Shown: in pieces, positions 31,656 to 42,525 of the stretch | Layout of the letters: each line of letters opens with the position of its first letter | How positions within the stretch are numbered: the first letter of the stretch is position 1 | NCBI GenBank assembly: GCA_958510825.1 | Contig: OY294049.1 | Span: forward strand, 9,424,001 to 9,488,000 | Reading direction: 5' to 3' | Origin: Brachypterus glaber | Lineage: Eukaryota; Arthropoda; Insecta; Coleoptera; Kateretidae | DNA: 64,000 nucleotides | Made by a program: the position numbers and the translations under genes | The notes under the pieces: generated by a model | Databases searched by the model: none | What the model was told of the DNA's origin: nothing | What the model saw: the letters and a program-made list of their open reading frames with translations, nothing else

Positions 31656-32249
31656 TTTTAATAACAATTTCAAACTTTTAAATACGCGTCTGTCTATTGA
31701 CCAACTCGATTTAATACCGCTAGATGTCGCACGCAATTTGAATTAAAATGTTCAACGCTTGCTACATCATAACAAGCCTAAAGGTTTGTTCACAAAAGTG
31801 GAATTAAGTTAAATAAATGATTTCTTCTGAGAAAAAAAGCTACAGCAAAAATTTTAAGGTAAAGTACATATAGTAACACATTTTTGTATTAATAAATACC
31901 AGTAATTGTTTCAATTTATCGTTTCTAAATCTATTTTAGTTTTGAATTTTTGTGATGTGCAAATACGGCTTTAAAACATGTGTTTTATTGAATGACAGTT
32001 GAGTTGTTTTGAAAAATTAATTAAATTATTTTTGTATTAAAATGTGAAATAAATGCTGTTTTTTGTAATAACCAAGAAACTAAGTCATGTTTATGTTAAA
32101 ACAAGCAGGTTAGTGTATGAAAAAAATACCTATTTAAATAACATTACGATTTTAGTTTAGAGAAAAGAGGGGTAAAAAACCATCGTAGGGGTAAGGTATT
32201 TTCACTTATCAGTACAGCATACTACATATATATAAATTATATTCTCATT

Positions 32250-32955
32250 GAAATACAACGTGATTCACCTAAGGCAAATCGTCGTACCAAAACAACAAAG
32301 TTTTAACTAACATTTTTTTAGATTTTCACTTTTTTGCATTTTTGAATAAAACTTTTTTACTGCCTTTTTGCCTGTACTAAAAAATAAAAATATTATATGC
32401 ATAGTTCATTTTATTTACAATGAAACCAGGTTCTATCTGCATTTTTGGAGATTTCTTTAGTGCAACGACGTTCTAACTGATAATAAAGGCTTATTTGAAT
32501 TTCTTACATAAAAATCATGTAGTCCGTTAATGAAAATTAACTTGTCACATTGATGTAATTAATGCGAAAAAAGTTTGGCCTGTGATTTTTACCAAAATTA
32601 TGGAGGTTCATGAGGAATACTTGTGCGAAACAACTATTAATTATCAATTTTAATAATGATTAATAATAATTTATGTAAAATATTGCATAAGTACAAATTA
32701 TTAAAACAAACAGCCACAAAAACATGTGAATTTAATGCAAAACAAACTCAATTAGAACCCGGTTGTACTACTACTTTTCATAGATTTTTGAGTCATCGAG
32801 GTTCTAAATAATTTTAATCAGTATAATATATAATTATTTATTTTTGCTTATATTTAATAGATCAACAAAATGTGTATTATAGGTACTAATTTATTATAAT
32901 ATAAGCCCATCCCAGAATAGTATCCCAAAAATTTAAGGCAAGTTTCATGATCAAT
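32250..32955. other. AT-rich spacer, no recognised feature
   Basis: No long frame or paired terminus seen. Confidence 0.45.
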
Positions 32956-32962
32956 CAATTTA

Positions 32963-33387
32963 CACTCTAAAAATTGTTTTGTGAAATTACTAACAATATC
33001 GTTGGTTATTTAATGCCACTGATTTTTTTAGTAATATTACATATCAACTTTGTAATTAAACTAAACTGCGTTGTAATCTTGTAAATTCATAAAAATTATT
33101 TTTTTGTAATTTCACAACATTTTCCTGTGATATTACATAATAATTTGTGAAATTATTTCGCATTTTTACAATATTACAACACGTCTTGTAATTTTAAATG
33201 TTTTTTTTTGTGAAAAGCTAAAACATTTGTATTTTTTTTGTAAAATGTTCAAGTATTTTCGCAAAATTTAGTAAATCTACAATAATATTGCGTTTTTTTT
33301 AACCTTTGATTTTACAATATAAAAATATAAAATCGCTGCAATAATGTTAGTATTTTTTTTGTAAAAATACCAACGTTTTTTTCAGTG
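32963..33387 (+). repeat. MITE family D, tandem copy 1
   Basis: It starts CACTCTAAAAATTGTTTTGT and ends CGTTTTTTTCAGTG, with TA on both sides. It is about 95% identical by eye to 33392-33820, which follows after TATA. Confidence 0.85.
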
Positions 33388-33391
33388 TATA

Positions 33392-33820
33392 CACTCTAAA
33401 AATTGTTTTGTGAAATTACTTATAATATTGTTGGTTATTTAATTCCACCAATTTTGCTAGTAATATTACATATCAACTTTGTAATTTAACTAAACTGCGT
33501 TGTAATCATGTAAATTCATAACAATTATTTTTTTTTAAATTTCACAACATTTACCTGTGATATTACATAATAATTTGTGAAATTATTTCGCATTTGTACA
33601 ATATTACAACACGTATTTGTAATTTTAAATGTTTTTTTGTGAAAAGCTAAAACATTTGTATTTTTTTGTAAAATGTTTAAGTATTTTCGCAAAATTTAGT
33701 AAATCCACAATAATATTGCGTTTTTATTAAACTAACTTTTAATTTTACAATATAAAAATATAAAATCGCTGCAATAATGTTAGTATTTTTTTTGTAAAAA
33801 TACCAACGTTTTTTTCAGTG
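33392..33820 (+). repeat. MITE family D, tandem copy 2
   Basis: Same ends and interior as copy 1. The arrangement TA-copy-TATA-copy-TA indicates insertion of one copy into the flanking TA of the other rather than a satellite. Confidence 0.85.
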
Positions 33821-33894
33821 TACAGTTGAAACCTTGTTTTGTCTTATTAAATCTGAATGCAAATGCAATTACAAAAAGTGAATAGTAAAAATTA

Positions 33895-34436
33895 GTATTT
33901 TAAGGCCAAGTTCTTTAAAATAAACCATGTATGTGTAGTATCAAAATGTTCGCAAAAAAATTCTTTATCATTTAAAAGTAATAAGCCACCCTTTTCCCAA
34001 TGACTTATGGGCAAAAGTGTAACTTTTAAACTTTTAAGAGCGCACCAAAAATAGAGTTTTCGGAAAAAAATCAAAATGGTATTTTTCTTAAGAAACTAGA
34101 CCAAAAATTAAGCAAATAAGCCAATTCAAGGCACTCTAGGTTTAAAATGAAAATTTAAATAAAAAATGACATGACCTGTCAAAAATTGACAAGTGACATA
34201 TGGTTGTATTCAGAATTGATTTCTAAGACAAAATATGTAAAAATATATAGGGTGTCCCATTTAAAAATCGAAAGTTAAGGTAATTTCCGGTGAAACCGGA
34301 AGTGAAAAAAAGTTGTTTGATATGTCAAAAAATCGAAAATTTTGTCTCATGCATGATCTCCAAATTTCATTTGGATAGCTCAAAGTATACAAAAGTTAAG
34401 GGGGGTGAACCACCTTCCTGAAACACCCGGTATACC
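33895..34436 (+). repeat. Foldback family E arm (partial copy)
   Basis: It shares with 56850-57455 the blocks ATGACATGACCTGTCAAAAA, TCAGAATTGATTTCT, GTGTCCCATTTAAAAATCGA and GGGGGGTGAACCACCTTCCT then GAAACACCCGG. It corresponds to the right part of the 56316-57486 element. The coding-like minus frame at 34074-33892 is a shadow. Confidence 0.7.
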
Positions 34437-34973
34437 TATTAGGAAATCTACATAAATAAAATGGATTTTCTCTGTTATAAAGAAAGAAATACGGCCAACT
34501 TATCTTACCTTAATTTTATTTATCTTAATGCCTAATGGCAGTGTTGGTAGATCAATCCCAATTTTCCCGAAGTCGGGCTTTTTAATAGAAACGTACTTGA
34601 TTACACTCAGATATAATCCACTTATCAGGATTTTTCTGTTTGTAAAGGATCACGTAGACAGGATAATTAAAATTCACAGTGCGGTCCAAAAGTCACAACC
34701 ATCTTAATTTTTAAACGAGTTTCTTTCCATTTATTTGATATTTTCAGCTCTCAGCATGGAGGGATTTTTTTTAAATAAAAAGGGGGTTGTGTGATGCTTC
34801 ATTTTAAAGCAAATAAAATTTATATCCGACTATATATTTTTCAGTTTTTTAAACATTTTTTTAACATATATGGCCAAATAATATATATAAGCTTTAAAAT
34901 GATACACGACCCCACTTTCCTTAAAAAAAATGCCCCCTGCGATCATTTTAAGAGCTAAAAATATAAAATATAT

Positions 34974-35606
34974 TGTTACAACCACATTTCTGTGTTTGTA
35001 TTTATTTTTAATTTGGGTTTTATTATACATAATTTCATTTAATTTCTTTACTTAGTTATAATTCAAAAATAATATTTTGTTTTAAATTAATTGTATTTTT
35101 GTAAGTAACGCGCTGAAAACCTCCTAGCTTTTCTGCGCGAGTTCGGGTAGGTTGCCTTCCGGACAGTAGCAATTTGACACTCGAGAACGATCGATGCGTG
35201 TCAATAAAAATATACTCAAATCCGCTGACGAATATACCACGCGCCGGGCATTTCGTTAGAATTTACCATATTTACGGCTGCAAACTATAGAAATAAGTTC
35301 CATATACACATATGTATTTAAATAATTAGTAGTGTATACCTACACTGGTCAAACAAACTTTAATTCGCGTACATCAGTTTCCAATTATGTGGTGTCTCCT
35401 GTGAAGAAATGGCGGTCATGACCTGTCGTGCTGAATGCTGTAACTAAGGTAAGATTACCATATATATTATTGGAACTGTCGTTTTGTCTTTAATATTCTT
35501 TTCAATCATTAATACCTATTCGCAGTCCACTTAATTAATATCATAAAGGCGATGTTACGGAGGCAATCCCATATCACCGAATGGGACCTTTCGACGTCAC
35601 ACAACA
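34974..35606 (+). repeat. BEL/Pao 5' LTR, 633 bp
   Basis: It begins TGTTACAACC and ends ACACAACA (TG...CA). It is identical in length to the 3' LTR, and I noticed one difference (34984 A versus 42536 T). It contains a possible AATAAA signal (35200) and a good 5' splice-donor-like AAG|GTAAGAT (about 35448). TATAT precedes it at 34969-34973. Confidence 0.95.
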
Positions 35607-35680
35607 TGGCCCTTTCGAACCGGATTTAAGCTAGCAGAACCATTATAACATGGTCCGTTTTGAACCGGAATTTTGGCACT
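35607..35680 (+). promoter_or_regulatory. Primer-binding-site candidate, duplicated
   Basis: Directly after the 5' LTR lies TGGCCCTTTCGAACCGG, the expected PBS position and TGG start. A diverged copy, TGGTCCGTTTTGAACCGG, follows at 35650, preceded by AACA in both cases. The complementary tRNA was not identified. Confidence 0.5.
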
Positions 35681-35789
35681 AGTATAACTATTTAACATAG
35701 CTTCATAGCTTTTAAATTCATTTAACTAGATTTTGCTAATTTTACAGTGTGTGTGTGGTAACGTTCTTTTGCAGTTGTAAAATTACATA

Positions 35790-35935
35790 TTTGTTATAAA
35801 TAACAATATCATATTTGGATTTAGCATTTGAAGATAGCTTATTTATTAGCATTAAAATTATTTGTTATAAATAACAATATCATATTTGAGTGTTGCATTC
35901 GGAGATAGCTTATTTATTAACAAAAAAATCTCGCG
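35790..35935 (+). repeat. 76-bp tandem duplication in BEL leader
   Basis: TTTGTTATAAATAACAATAT then CATATTTG...GAGATAGCTTATTTATTA is present twice (about 35790 and 35862). Confidence 0.8.
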
Positions 35936-36594
35936 TAAAATCTTATTTTGAATAAAAATTATATTCAAATAGGGTAATTCGCTTTAAAAATATATTTTGG
36001 ATTTTTCGGTTGAAAAATAAAAAACCGATAAAATCGTAAACTTTGTGCTCTATAAAAAAGGCAAAAAATTATCAGCTGTATCCAAGCGTTTTTTTCCTTT
36101 TTCTTTGGACACAATCAAAACCGCAATTATTATTTTATTTTGCAAAAATACAGTTTATTGTTAAAATAAAAATATTATTTAACTTTGCCTTTTGAAAATT
36201 ATTGTTTTAAAACTGGTGATTTATTTGGGCGTAGAAAGATTCTTAAAAATATTTCTGTGCTTTGAAAAAATAAATTAAAATTTATCCATATAATTAATTA
36301 CATTCGATAGAACTTATTTGCGAGCAAGATATTATAATTAAAATACCTATCTAGTAGTAATAGATTTAAAATTTACCTATTGCTAGTAAAGTTACATTAG
36401 GGTGGAAACAAAATTACTTTTATATTTTGATTTTTTTCCTTCTAATTTGATATATTTTTTTGCGCGCAAAAATAAGATACCTTGTCCAAATTCTAGTTTT
36501 ACTATTATTCAGGGAGTTCTTATAATTAGGAACTTTTGTAAAACTTATTTTTTTATATTGGATATCTAGGTATTTTTTTTCTTGTACTTTCGAA

Positions 36595-37140
36595 TGTATA
36601 CAGGGTTATGCAAGTGGGAAATCTTGAGCTGTATCTTTAGTGTATACCAGGTTGAAAAATAGTAGAAAACACTTAAAAATATAATTTTAATTTTTATTTT
36701 ATTTTCCTTTTTATTTTTTGGAAATACTATCGGTACATAAAAAATTGTAATTTTCAAAGAATAGGTTAAAAATAAATTTAGCCCATTTCAAAATGTTTTC
36801 ATACAGGAGAATTGAACTTAGATTATAATCTGAATTTTTTTAATATTCTGTCAAATATATGCATACAGGGTAACCTAAAGCTTAATTGTAATTTTGAATT
36901 TTGCCTTTTTGAGTATCCAGTCCATATATACAGGGTCTTAAATTGTACTTTTGAGTTTTTGTTTTTGTTTTTTTTATATTCTGTCAGAATATATACAGGG
37001 TGACTTAAAAATTAAATTGTAATTTTTTGAATTTGGTTTTTTGGAAAACTCTGTGCAAATATACAGGGTAACTCATAGTTTGGATTATAATTTAGAATTT
37101 TGAATTTTGTTGAAAATATTTACAGGGTGATTCATTACTG
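36595..37140 (+). repeat. Degenerate ATACAGGGT repeats in BEL leader
   Basis: The motif TATACAGGGT or close variants recurs about seven times at 40-110-bp spacing (36599, 36803, 36864, 36930, 36992, 37061, 37120), each followed by AATTTTGAATTTTG-like sequence. Together with 35607-37318 this forms a 1.7-kb untranslated leader before the Gag-Pol ATG. Confidence 0.65.
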
Positions 37141-37318
37141 AGGTATAAGTTATATTTTAGCCATTATATCTGGAGGTTTTCTTCTACAATAAATTCAATT
37201 TAAGAAATAAAATTTGAGAAAAAATTGTGTAATTTTCCTAAAATTATTCAGTTTATATTTTTTTTTTTATAATTTTTATTTTTTTCTTTTACCTTTCAAT
37301 AAATAAATTTTATAAGCC

Positions 37319-40300
37319 ATGGATCTAAACGAATATTGTATTATGGACAACCGTAGGCAGTTGCAATATGATAGGCTAAAGCGAGTTCAAAAGGCAGCAG
37401 TGGCCGCTCAAAAAGATATCACAAAACAGCAACATTTTAAAATTTGTTATCAACAGCTGGATGTGACTTATAAGCAATGGCATAAGCTGGCTGATGACAT
37501 ACTCGCTTTCGTCATATCAGATCCTGGACGTACGGATGCTATCCGAAAAACGGATATAGCTAAAGAAAAGGAAGCTGCTACGGTGATTGATGAAATGTTT
37601 TGGCAGATCCAAGGTATTTATGTACAATTATTTGGAAGTTCTTCAAATGCTACGACTTCAAATGTCAAGCTTCAAAAGTTGAATTTAAAACCTTTTAGCG
37701 GAAAATTTCGAGACTGGCAAACTTTTATAGATTTGTATGATTCTGCTATACATACAAATCTCCAACTCTCAGACATTGAAAAATTTTCTCATTTACATTT
37801 ATTATTAACTTCGGAACCACTTAGCATTATTAAGTGTGTTCAATTATCGGGAAGTAACTACTCTGTAGCTTATAATCAGCTGCGTCAGAGGTATGACAAT
37901 AAACGATTATTGGCTAATACGCACTGGCAGGCAATATGTCAACTGCCAAACATCTCTGACACATCATCAGCCTTGATTATTTTCCTGAATACTCTTGTCG
38001 AAAATTTAGCGGCACTCGGGGCCTTGGGTCTTCCAACAAACGAGTGGAGCTTTATTCTTGTAGATATGGTGTTCAAACGTATTCCAAAAAATCTTTGTGC
38101 TAAGTTTGAGGAACAAAATAAAAAGAATGGTTTTCCCACATTTGACGAATTAAAACTGTTTTTGACAGCACATGCTAAGGCTTTAGAAACTGTTGAGGCT
38201 TTATCTTCTAAAAAAGCACCAATCAACAATGTTCAAAAGCCAGTATCAAAACATGTTAAGTTAGATTCATATAATAATTCTTCTTTTGTGACAAATACTG
38301 ATATTTTATCTTGCCCTGTTTGCAAGTCAAATCATCATGTTTCTCAGTGTAGGTCGTTTTTATCAGAAGCTCCAAAAAAGAGATATGAAATTGCTAAACA
38401 GCATAGGTTATGTGTCAATTGTCTTAGCCATTCACACAACTTTAAGTTTTGCAATTCTACTCATTTATGCAAAATATGTAAAAAGCGACATCATTCCACT
38501 TTACATTTTGACAAGCCAAATAACAAGGCAGTTAAAGTAAATTTATCACATTCTGGTGAAAATAACGTAACCCCTCCTTTATCGGTCCAAACGGCCGGTA
38601 CATCGGGACAAAACTACGTAGGAAATAATGACTCTAGCGTCGAGTCTAATGATCCTAACGTTTTTACATCCATAACGACAGTACCAGCGCCAATTTTATT
38701 GGCTACTGCTATGGTACACGTAAAGGATGGTCGTGGGCACTATCAATTAATACGTGCTTTAATTGATAATGGCTCTACTTGTTCATTTATAACAGAAAGA
38801 TGTTTGAATCGGCTAGGATTACACCGTTCGTCTTTTCATAAGACCATAACGGGCATTAATCCTAATTCTCCGGTAACATCCAAGGGCATTACTCAATGCG
38901 TAATAAAGCCCACTCAAGCTAAGAATCCTATTCTTAATATTGATGCAGTTGTGCTGCCGAATCTTCCTGAACGGTTGCCGGCATGCGCACTCGATACTAC
39001 CCAATGGCATCACATACGCCAGCTAAATTTAGCAGATCCCGAATTTAATAAAGTAAAAGCCGTGGAGCTTTTACTGGGGGCGGAGGTGTTTGCTCAGATT
39101 TTGCTCAGCAATAAAGTAGCAGGGGATCTGAGTCAACCGGTAGCCATTGAGACAGTTTTCGGATATATACTAATGGGGAAAATATCCTATCCCTCCCCGA
39201 CAAATTTTGCACTTGTCACATCCATGGAAACCTTTGATCTAAAGTCCTTTTGGGAATTAGAGCAGGTACCTCAACAGGAAAAATTAACTCCTGAGGAAAA
39301 ATGGTGTGAACAACAATATACAGAATCATGTACACGAACAAACGATGGACGTTACATGGTTGCCCTACCATTCAAAAAAATGGAACCTACGTTTATGGGT
39401 GATTCTCGCACAAACGCACTTAAGCGTTTTTTCTCTTTAGAAAAACGATGCTTGCAAGATGAATCCGTAAAAATATCATATTCTAAAATTATTCAGGAAT
39501 ATTTAGATTCTGGGCACATGGAAGAAGCACCTCCATGTGAGGCCACTGCACCGCATTATACGGTTCCGCACTTTGCGGTACTAAGGCCGGATAGTAGTAC
39601 TACCCAGGTACGCATAGTTTTTGATTGCAGTGCTAAAACATCAGAGGGCTACTCCCTTAATGATTTATTATGTCCAGGACCTAAATTACAAACTGATATA
39701 ATTTCCCTTTTATTAAGATTTCGCCTTCATACTATTGTTATAATGGCAGACATAAAACAAATGTTTAGGCAAATTCTTATGGATCCGAAGCACCGAAATT
39801 ATCAACGATTGCTTTGGAGATTTCATCCCCAACAACCAGTAAAAGAATACCGACTTACAACGGTAGCTTTTGGTAATACTTCCTCTCCCTTTCTAGCATT
39901 ACGCACTATTAAACAGTTAGTAACAGATGAGGGTAAAGATTTTCCTATGGCATCAAAAGCTCTAGAAGAAGATACCTTTGTTGATGACATTATCTCAGGG
40001 GCTGACAACCTAGAGCTAGCACAGGTGCTTTGTCTTCAGCTAACTGAACTTTTACAAAAAGGAAAGTTTGAATTGAGGAAGTGGGCGAGCAATTCTCCAA
40101 ATTTATTGAAAGATATCCCTGTCGATCATCGACAGAATATATCATTTGATTCTGAAGAAGATTCATATCTTAAAATTTTGGGACTTCAATGGACTCCACA
40201 TACAGATTTTTTCTCTTTTCGGGTGAAGGCTTTAGAGTCTACACAAACTAAGCGTTCTATCCTATCGGATATTGCGCGTATTTGGGATCCACTTGGATAT

Positions 40301-42490
40301 CTCAGTCCAATAACCTTTGGAGCCAAGCATTTAATACAGCATTTATGGTCACTAGGTTGTGATTGGGACCAGCCACTTCCCAATGAAGTGGTAACAAAGT
40401 GGTTACAATTTAAATCTGAATTGCATATGTTAGCAGATTTAAAAATTTCCCGTTTCCTTGATATAAAAAACGCCAGTGGTTTAGAATTGCATGGCTTTTG
40501 TGACAGTTCTGAGAAGGGCTATTGTGCTATAATTTTCTTTCGAAAACCTCTGCCAGATGGAAAGTTTGAAGTTTCCTTAATCTGTGCAAAGTCAAAAGTT
40601 GCTACTTTAAAGAAATTATCAATACCCCGCTTGGAATTGTGCGCTGCTGTTTTATTAAGTAATTTAATAAAGTTTGTTCGCAACACTTATAAAAACAGCA
40701 TTACTTTTCATAAAACATATGCTTGGTCAGATTCCATGGTAGCCTTATCATGGATTAAGGCTCCGCCCCATCGTTGGAAAACATTCGTCGCAAATCGCGT
40801 TAGCCACATCCAAGATTTGGTACCACCAGATTGTTGGTATCATGTTAAGTCTGCGGACAACGTGGCTGACCATGGTTCACGTGGGCTTTTTCCCAGCGAG
40901 CTTATGCAGTGTACCCAATGGTGGGCGGGACCAGAATTCTTGTCTACCTCCCTGGATCTTGATACGGATAGTTTTACACCCGTTACGTCTCCAGATGAGG
41001 CCAAGATTATATCCCTAGTTTTAATAGAGACTGATCAATTTATTGATACCCTATTAAACAAATATTCTAGATTATCACGTCTAATACGTGTTGTCTCATA
41101 TATTTTTCGTTTTGGTTTCAATTTACGTAATCCTAATCAAAAGGTTACTACTGCTTTAGTTGCAAATGATTTACAAGTGTCCTTAATGACTTTGGTTAAA
41201 ATTGTTCAACACCAATATTTTAAGGAAGATATTGTACGTATCGAGCAACAAAAGCCGGTTAATAAAACTTTACGTAAATTAAATCCTTTCATAGACCCGC
41301 AAGGAGTTTTACGAGTAGGCGGTAGGCTAAAAAATGCACATCTGCCGTTTGAAAGTAAACATCCCGCATTATTACCTCGTACTCATCGATTGACTTACCT
41401 CATTATCGAGGATATGCATGTTAGGCATATGCATCCTGGGATTCAAACCTTACAGTTTTTATTGAATCAACAGTTTTGGATATTATCCGCCAAGCGGGCC
41501 ATAAAATCTGTTGTTTCAAAGTGTCACAAGTGCTTTAGGGTTAAGCCCAACACTATCCAACCTAGGATGGGTGACCTACCGAGCTTTAGGATAAGTCAGT
41601 TAAAAGCTTTCCAAAGCTGTGGCGTGGACTATTGTGGTCCATTCAATATAAGCATGGGCCGAGTACGTGGTGCAAAAACTTACAAAGCTTGGATTTGTGT
41701 GTTCGTGTGCTCGACCACAAAAGCTATACACTTAGAGTTGGTGTCCTCACTTTCTTCTGAGTCCTTTTTGGCTGCTCTTCGTCGTTTCATTTCTAGACGT
41801 GGACGCTGTAATCACATTTTCTCTGATCAAGGTACAAATTTTGTTGGTGCCGCGCGCCAATTAGATGAGTTGATGCAGCATGCCACTGAAACTGAATCGA
41901 TAAAGTGGTCATTTAATCCCCCTTCAGCCCCACATTTTGGTGGTCTGTTTGAATCTGGTGTTAAGTCGGTAAAAACTCATTTTTATAGAGTAGTTGGTTT
42001 ACAACGACTGACATATGAGGAATTCTTAACCTTCTTAGTTCAAATAGAAGCCTTATTGAACTCGAGACCTCTTTGTCCAGTTAGCTCTGACCCAAATGAT
42101 TTATCGGTCTTGACTCCCGGACATTTTCTTACCCTGAACTCACTCTCTGCCCCGCCAGAGCCTGATCTACAAGACTTGCCTCTTAATCGTCTAAATAGGT
42201 GGCAGCTCATTCAACGTATGCATCAGGACTACTGGGCCAGGTATCATTCCGAATATTTATGTACTTTACAGCAAAGAAATAAATGGAATGAACCCTCTAA
42301 ACCGATAGAACTTGGTTCTATGGTGCTGATAAAGAACGATTTACAGCCCCCTCTTCGTTGGTCGATAGGTCGTGTAATAGAGTTATTTCCAGGTGCTGAT
42401 GGTGTGATCCGAGTAGTAAATGTCCGTACAGCTCAAGGTGTCCTAAAGAGGCCCTTAGTAAAATTATGTATATTACCTATGTGTTGTTAA
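37319..42490 (+). CDS. BEL/Pao Gag-Pol polyprotein, 1723 aa
   Basis: A single frame encodes all replication functions. Gag-like DUF1759 region (about 117-270: LKPFSGKFRDWQTF). CCHC-like knuckles (about 332-397: CPVCKSNHHVSQC, CVNCLSHSHNFKFC, CKICKKRHHSTLH). Aspartic protease (about 480: LIDNGSTCSFI, with DNG in place of D-S/T-G). RT with ADIKQMFRQI (about 809) and FVDDI (about 887). Pao-type RNase H (FCDSSEKG about 1060, RLELCAA 1101, WSDSMVALSW 1136, NVADHGSRG 1181). Integrase with an H2C2 finger (HVRHMHPG...CHKC, about 1367) and DDE residues in VDYCGPF (1437), SDQGTNF (1501) and LFESGVKS (1545). The C-terminal DUF5641 domain (about 1625-1720) is complete. No stops or frameshifts; ATG at CC-ATGG is in good context. 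Confidence 0.97.
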   Translation: MDLNEYCIMDNRRQLQYDRLKRVQKAAVAAQKDITKQQHFKICYQQLDVTYKQWHKLADDILAFVISDPGRTDAIRKTDIAKEKEAATVIDEMFWQIQGIYVQLFGSSSNATTSNVKLQKLNLKPFSGKFRDWQTFIDLYDSAIHTNLQLSDIEKFSHLHLLLTSEPLSIIKCVQLSGSNYSVAYNQLRQRYDNKRLLANTHWQAICQLPNISDTSSALIIFLNTLVENLAALGALGLPTNEWSFILVDMVFKRIPKNLCAKFEEQNKKNGFPTFDELKLFLTAHAKALETVEALSSKKAPINNVQKPVSKHVKLDSYNNSSFVTNTDILSCPVCKSNHHVSQCRSFLSEAPKKRYEIAKQHRLCVNCLSHSHNFKFCNSTHLCKICKKRHHSTLHFDKPNNKAVKVNLSHSGENNVTPPLSVQTAGTSGQNYVGNNDSSVESNDPNVFTSITTVPAPILLATAMVHVKDGRGHYQLIRALIDNGSTCSFITERCLNRLGLHRSSFHKTITGINPNSPVTSKGITQCVIKPTQAKNPILNIDAVVLPNLPERLPACALDTTQWHHIRQLNLADPEFNKVKAVELLLGAEVFAQILLSNKVAGDLSQPVAIETVFGYILMGKISYPSPTNFALVTSMETFDLKSFWELEQVPQQEKLTPEEKWCEQQYTESCTRTNDGRYMVALPFKKMEPTFMGDSRTNALKRFFSLEKRCLQDESVKISYSKIIQEYLDSGHMEEAPPCEATAPHYTVPHFAVLRPDSSTTQVRIVFDCSAKTSEGYSLNDLLCPGPKLQTDIISLLLRFRLHTIVIMADIKQMFRQILMDPKHRNYQRLLWRFHPQQPVKEYRLTTVAFGNTSSPFLALRTIKQLVTDEGKDFPMASKALEEDTFVDDIISGADNLELAQVLCLQLTELLQKGKFELRKWASNSPNLLKDIPVDHRQNISFDSEEDSYLKILGLQWTPHTDFFSFRVKALESTQTKRSILSDIARIWDPLGYLSPITFGAKHLIQHLWSLGCDWDQPLPNEVVTKWLQFKSELHMLADLKISRFLDIKNASGLELHGFCDSSEKGYCAIIFFRKPLPDGKFEVSLICAKSKVATLKKLSIPRLELCAAVLLSNLIKFVRNTYKNSITFHKTYAWSDSMVALSWIKAPPHRWKTFVANRVSHIQDLVPPDCWYHVKSADNVADHGSRGLFPSELMQCTQWWAGPEFLSTSLDLDTDSFTPVTSPDEAKIISLVLIETDQFIDTLLNKYSRLSRLIRVVSYIFRFGFNLRNPNQKVTTALVANDLQVSLMTLVKIVQHQYFKEDIVRIEQQKPVNKTLRKLNPFIDPQGVLRVGGRLKNAHLPFESKHPALLPRTHRLTYLIIEDMHVRHMHPGIQTLQFLLNQQFWILSAKRAIKSVVSKCHKCFRVKPNTIQPRMGDLPSFRISQLKAFQSCGVDYCGPFNISMGRVRGAKTYKAWICVFVCSTTKAIHLELVSSLSSESFLAALRRFISRRGRCNHIFSDQGTNFVGAARQLDELMQHATETESIKWSFNPPSAPHFGGLFESGVKSVKTHFYRVVGLQRLTYEEFLTFLVQIEALLNSRPLCPVSSDPNDLSVLTPGHFLTLNSLSAPPEPDLQDLPLNRLNRWQLIQRMHQDYWARYHSEYLCTLQQRNKWNEPSKPIELGSMVLIKNDLQPPLRWSIGRVIELFPGADGVIRVVNVRTAQGVLKRPLVKLCILPMCC

Positions 42491-42525
42491 AACACTCTAA
42501 TTTTGTGAGTTTTGGTGGGCGGTAA
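42491..42525 (+). promoter_or_regulatory. Polypurine-tract candidate
   Basis: GGTGGGCGGTAA lies immediately before the 3' LTR, where plus-strand priming takes place. The tract is short and interrupted by C and T, so the exact primer is uncertain. Confidence 0.4.

Larger units (their letters stand above)
29614..32247 (-). mobile_element. Crypton transposon encoding a tyrosine recombinase
   Basis: The left end GGGGTAATATCATAAGTGAT is shared with the deletion derivative to its left. The right end (32160-32247, CACTTATCAGTACAGCATAC...ATATTCTCA) matches the derivative's right end. Junctions read TTATCA|GGGG, TTCTCA|GGGG and TTCTCA|TTGA, so a short common TCA core abuts each end, as expected for site-specific recombination rather than a staggered cut. 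It carries one intact recombinase and a hAT-type MITE (29975-30228). Crypton assignment rests on the recombinase and the absence of TIRs. Confidence 0.75.

Noticed and set aside
31656..31736. N-terminal extension of the Crypton recombinase
   Set aside because: It begins at TTG; the first ATG is at 31655 and the extension has no recognised motif.
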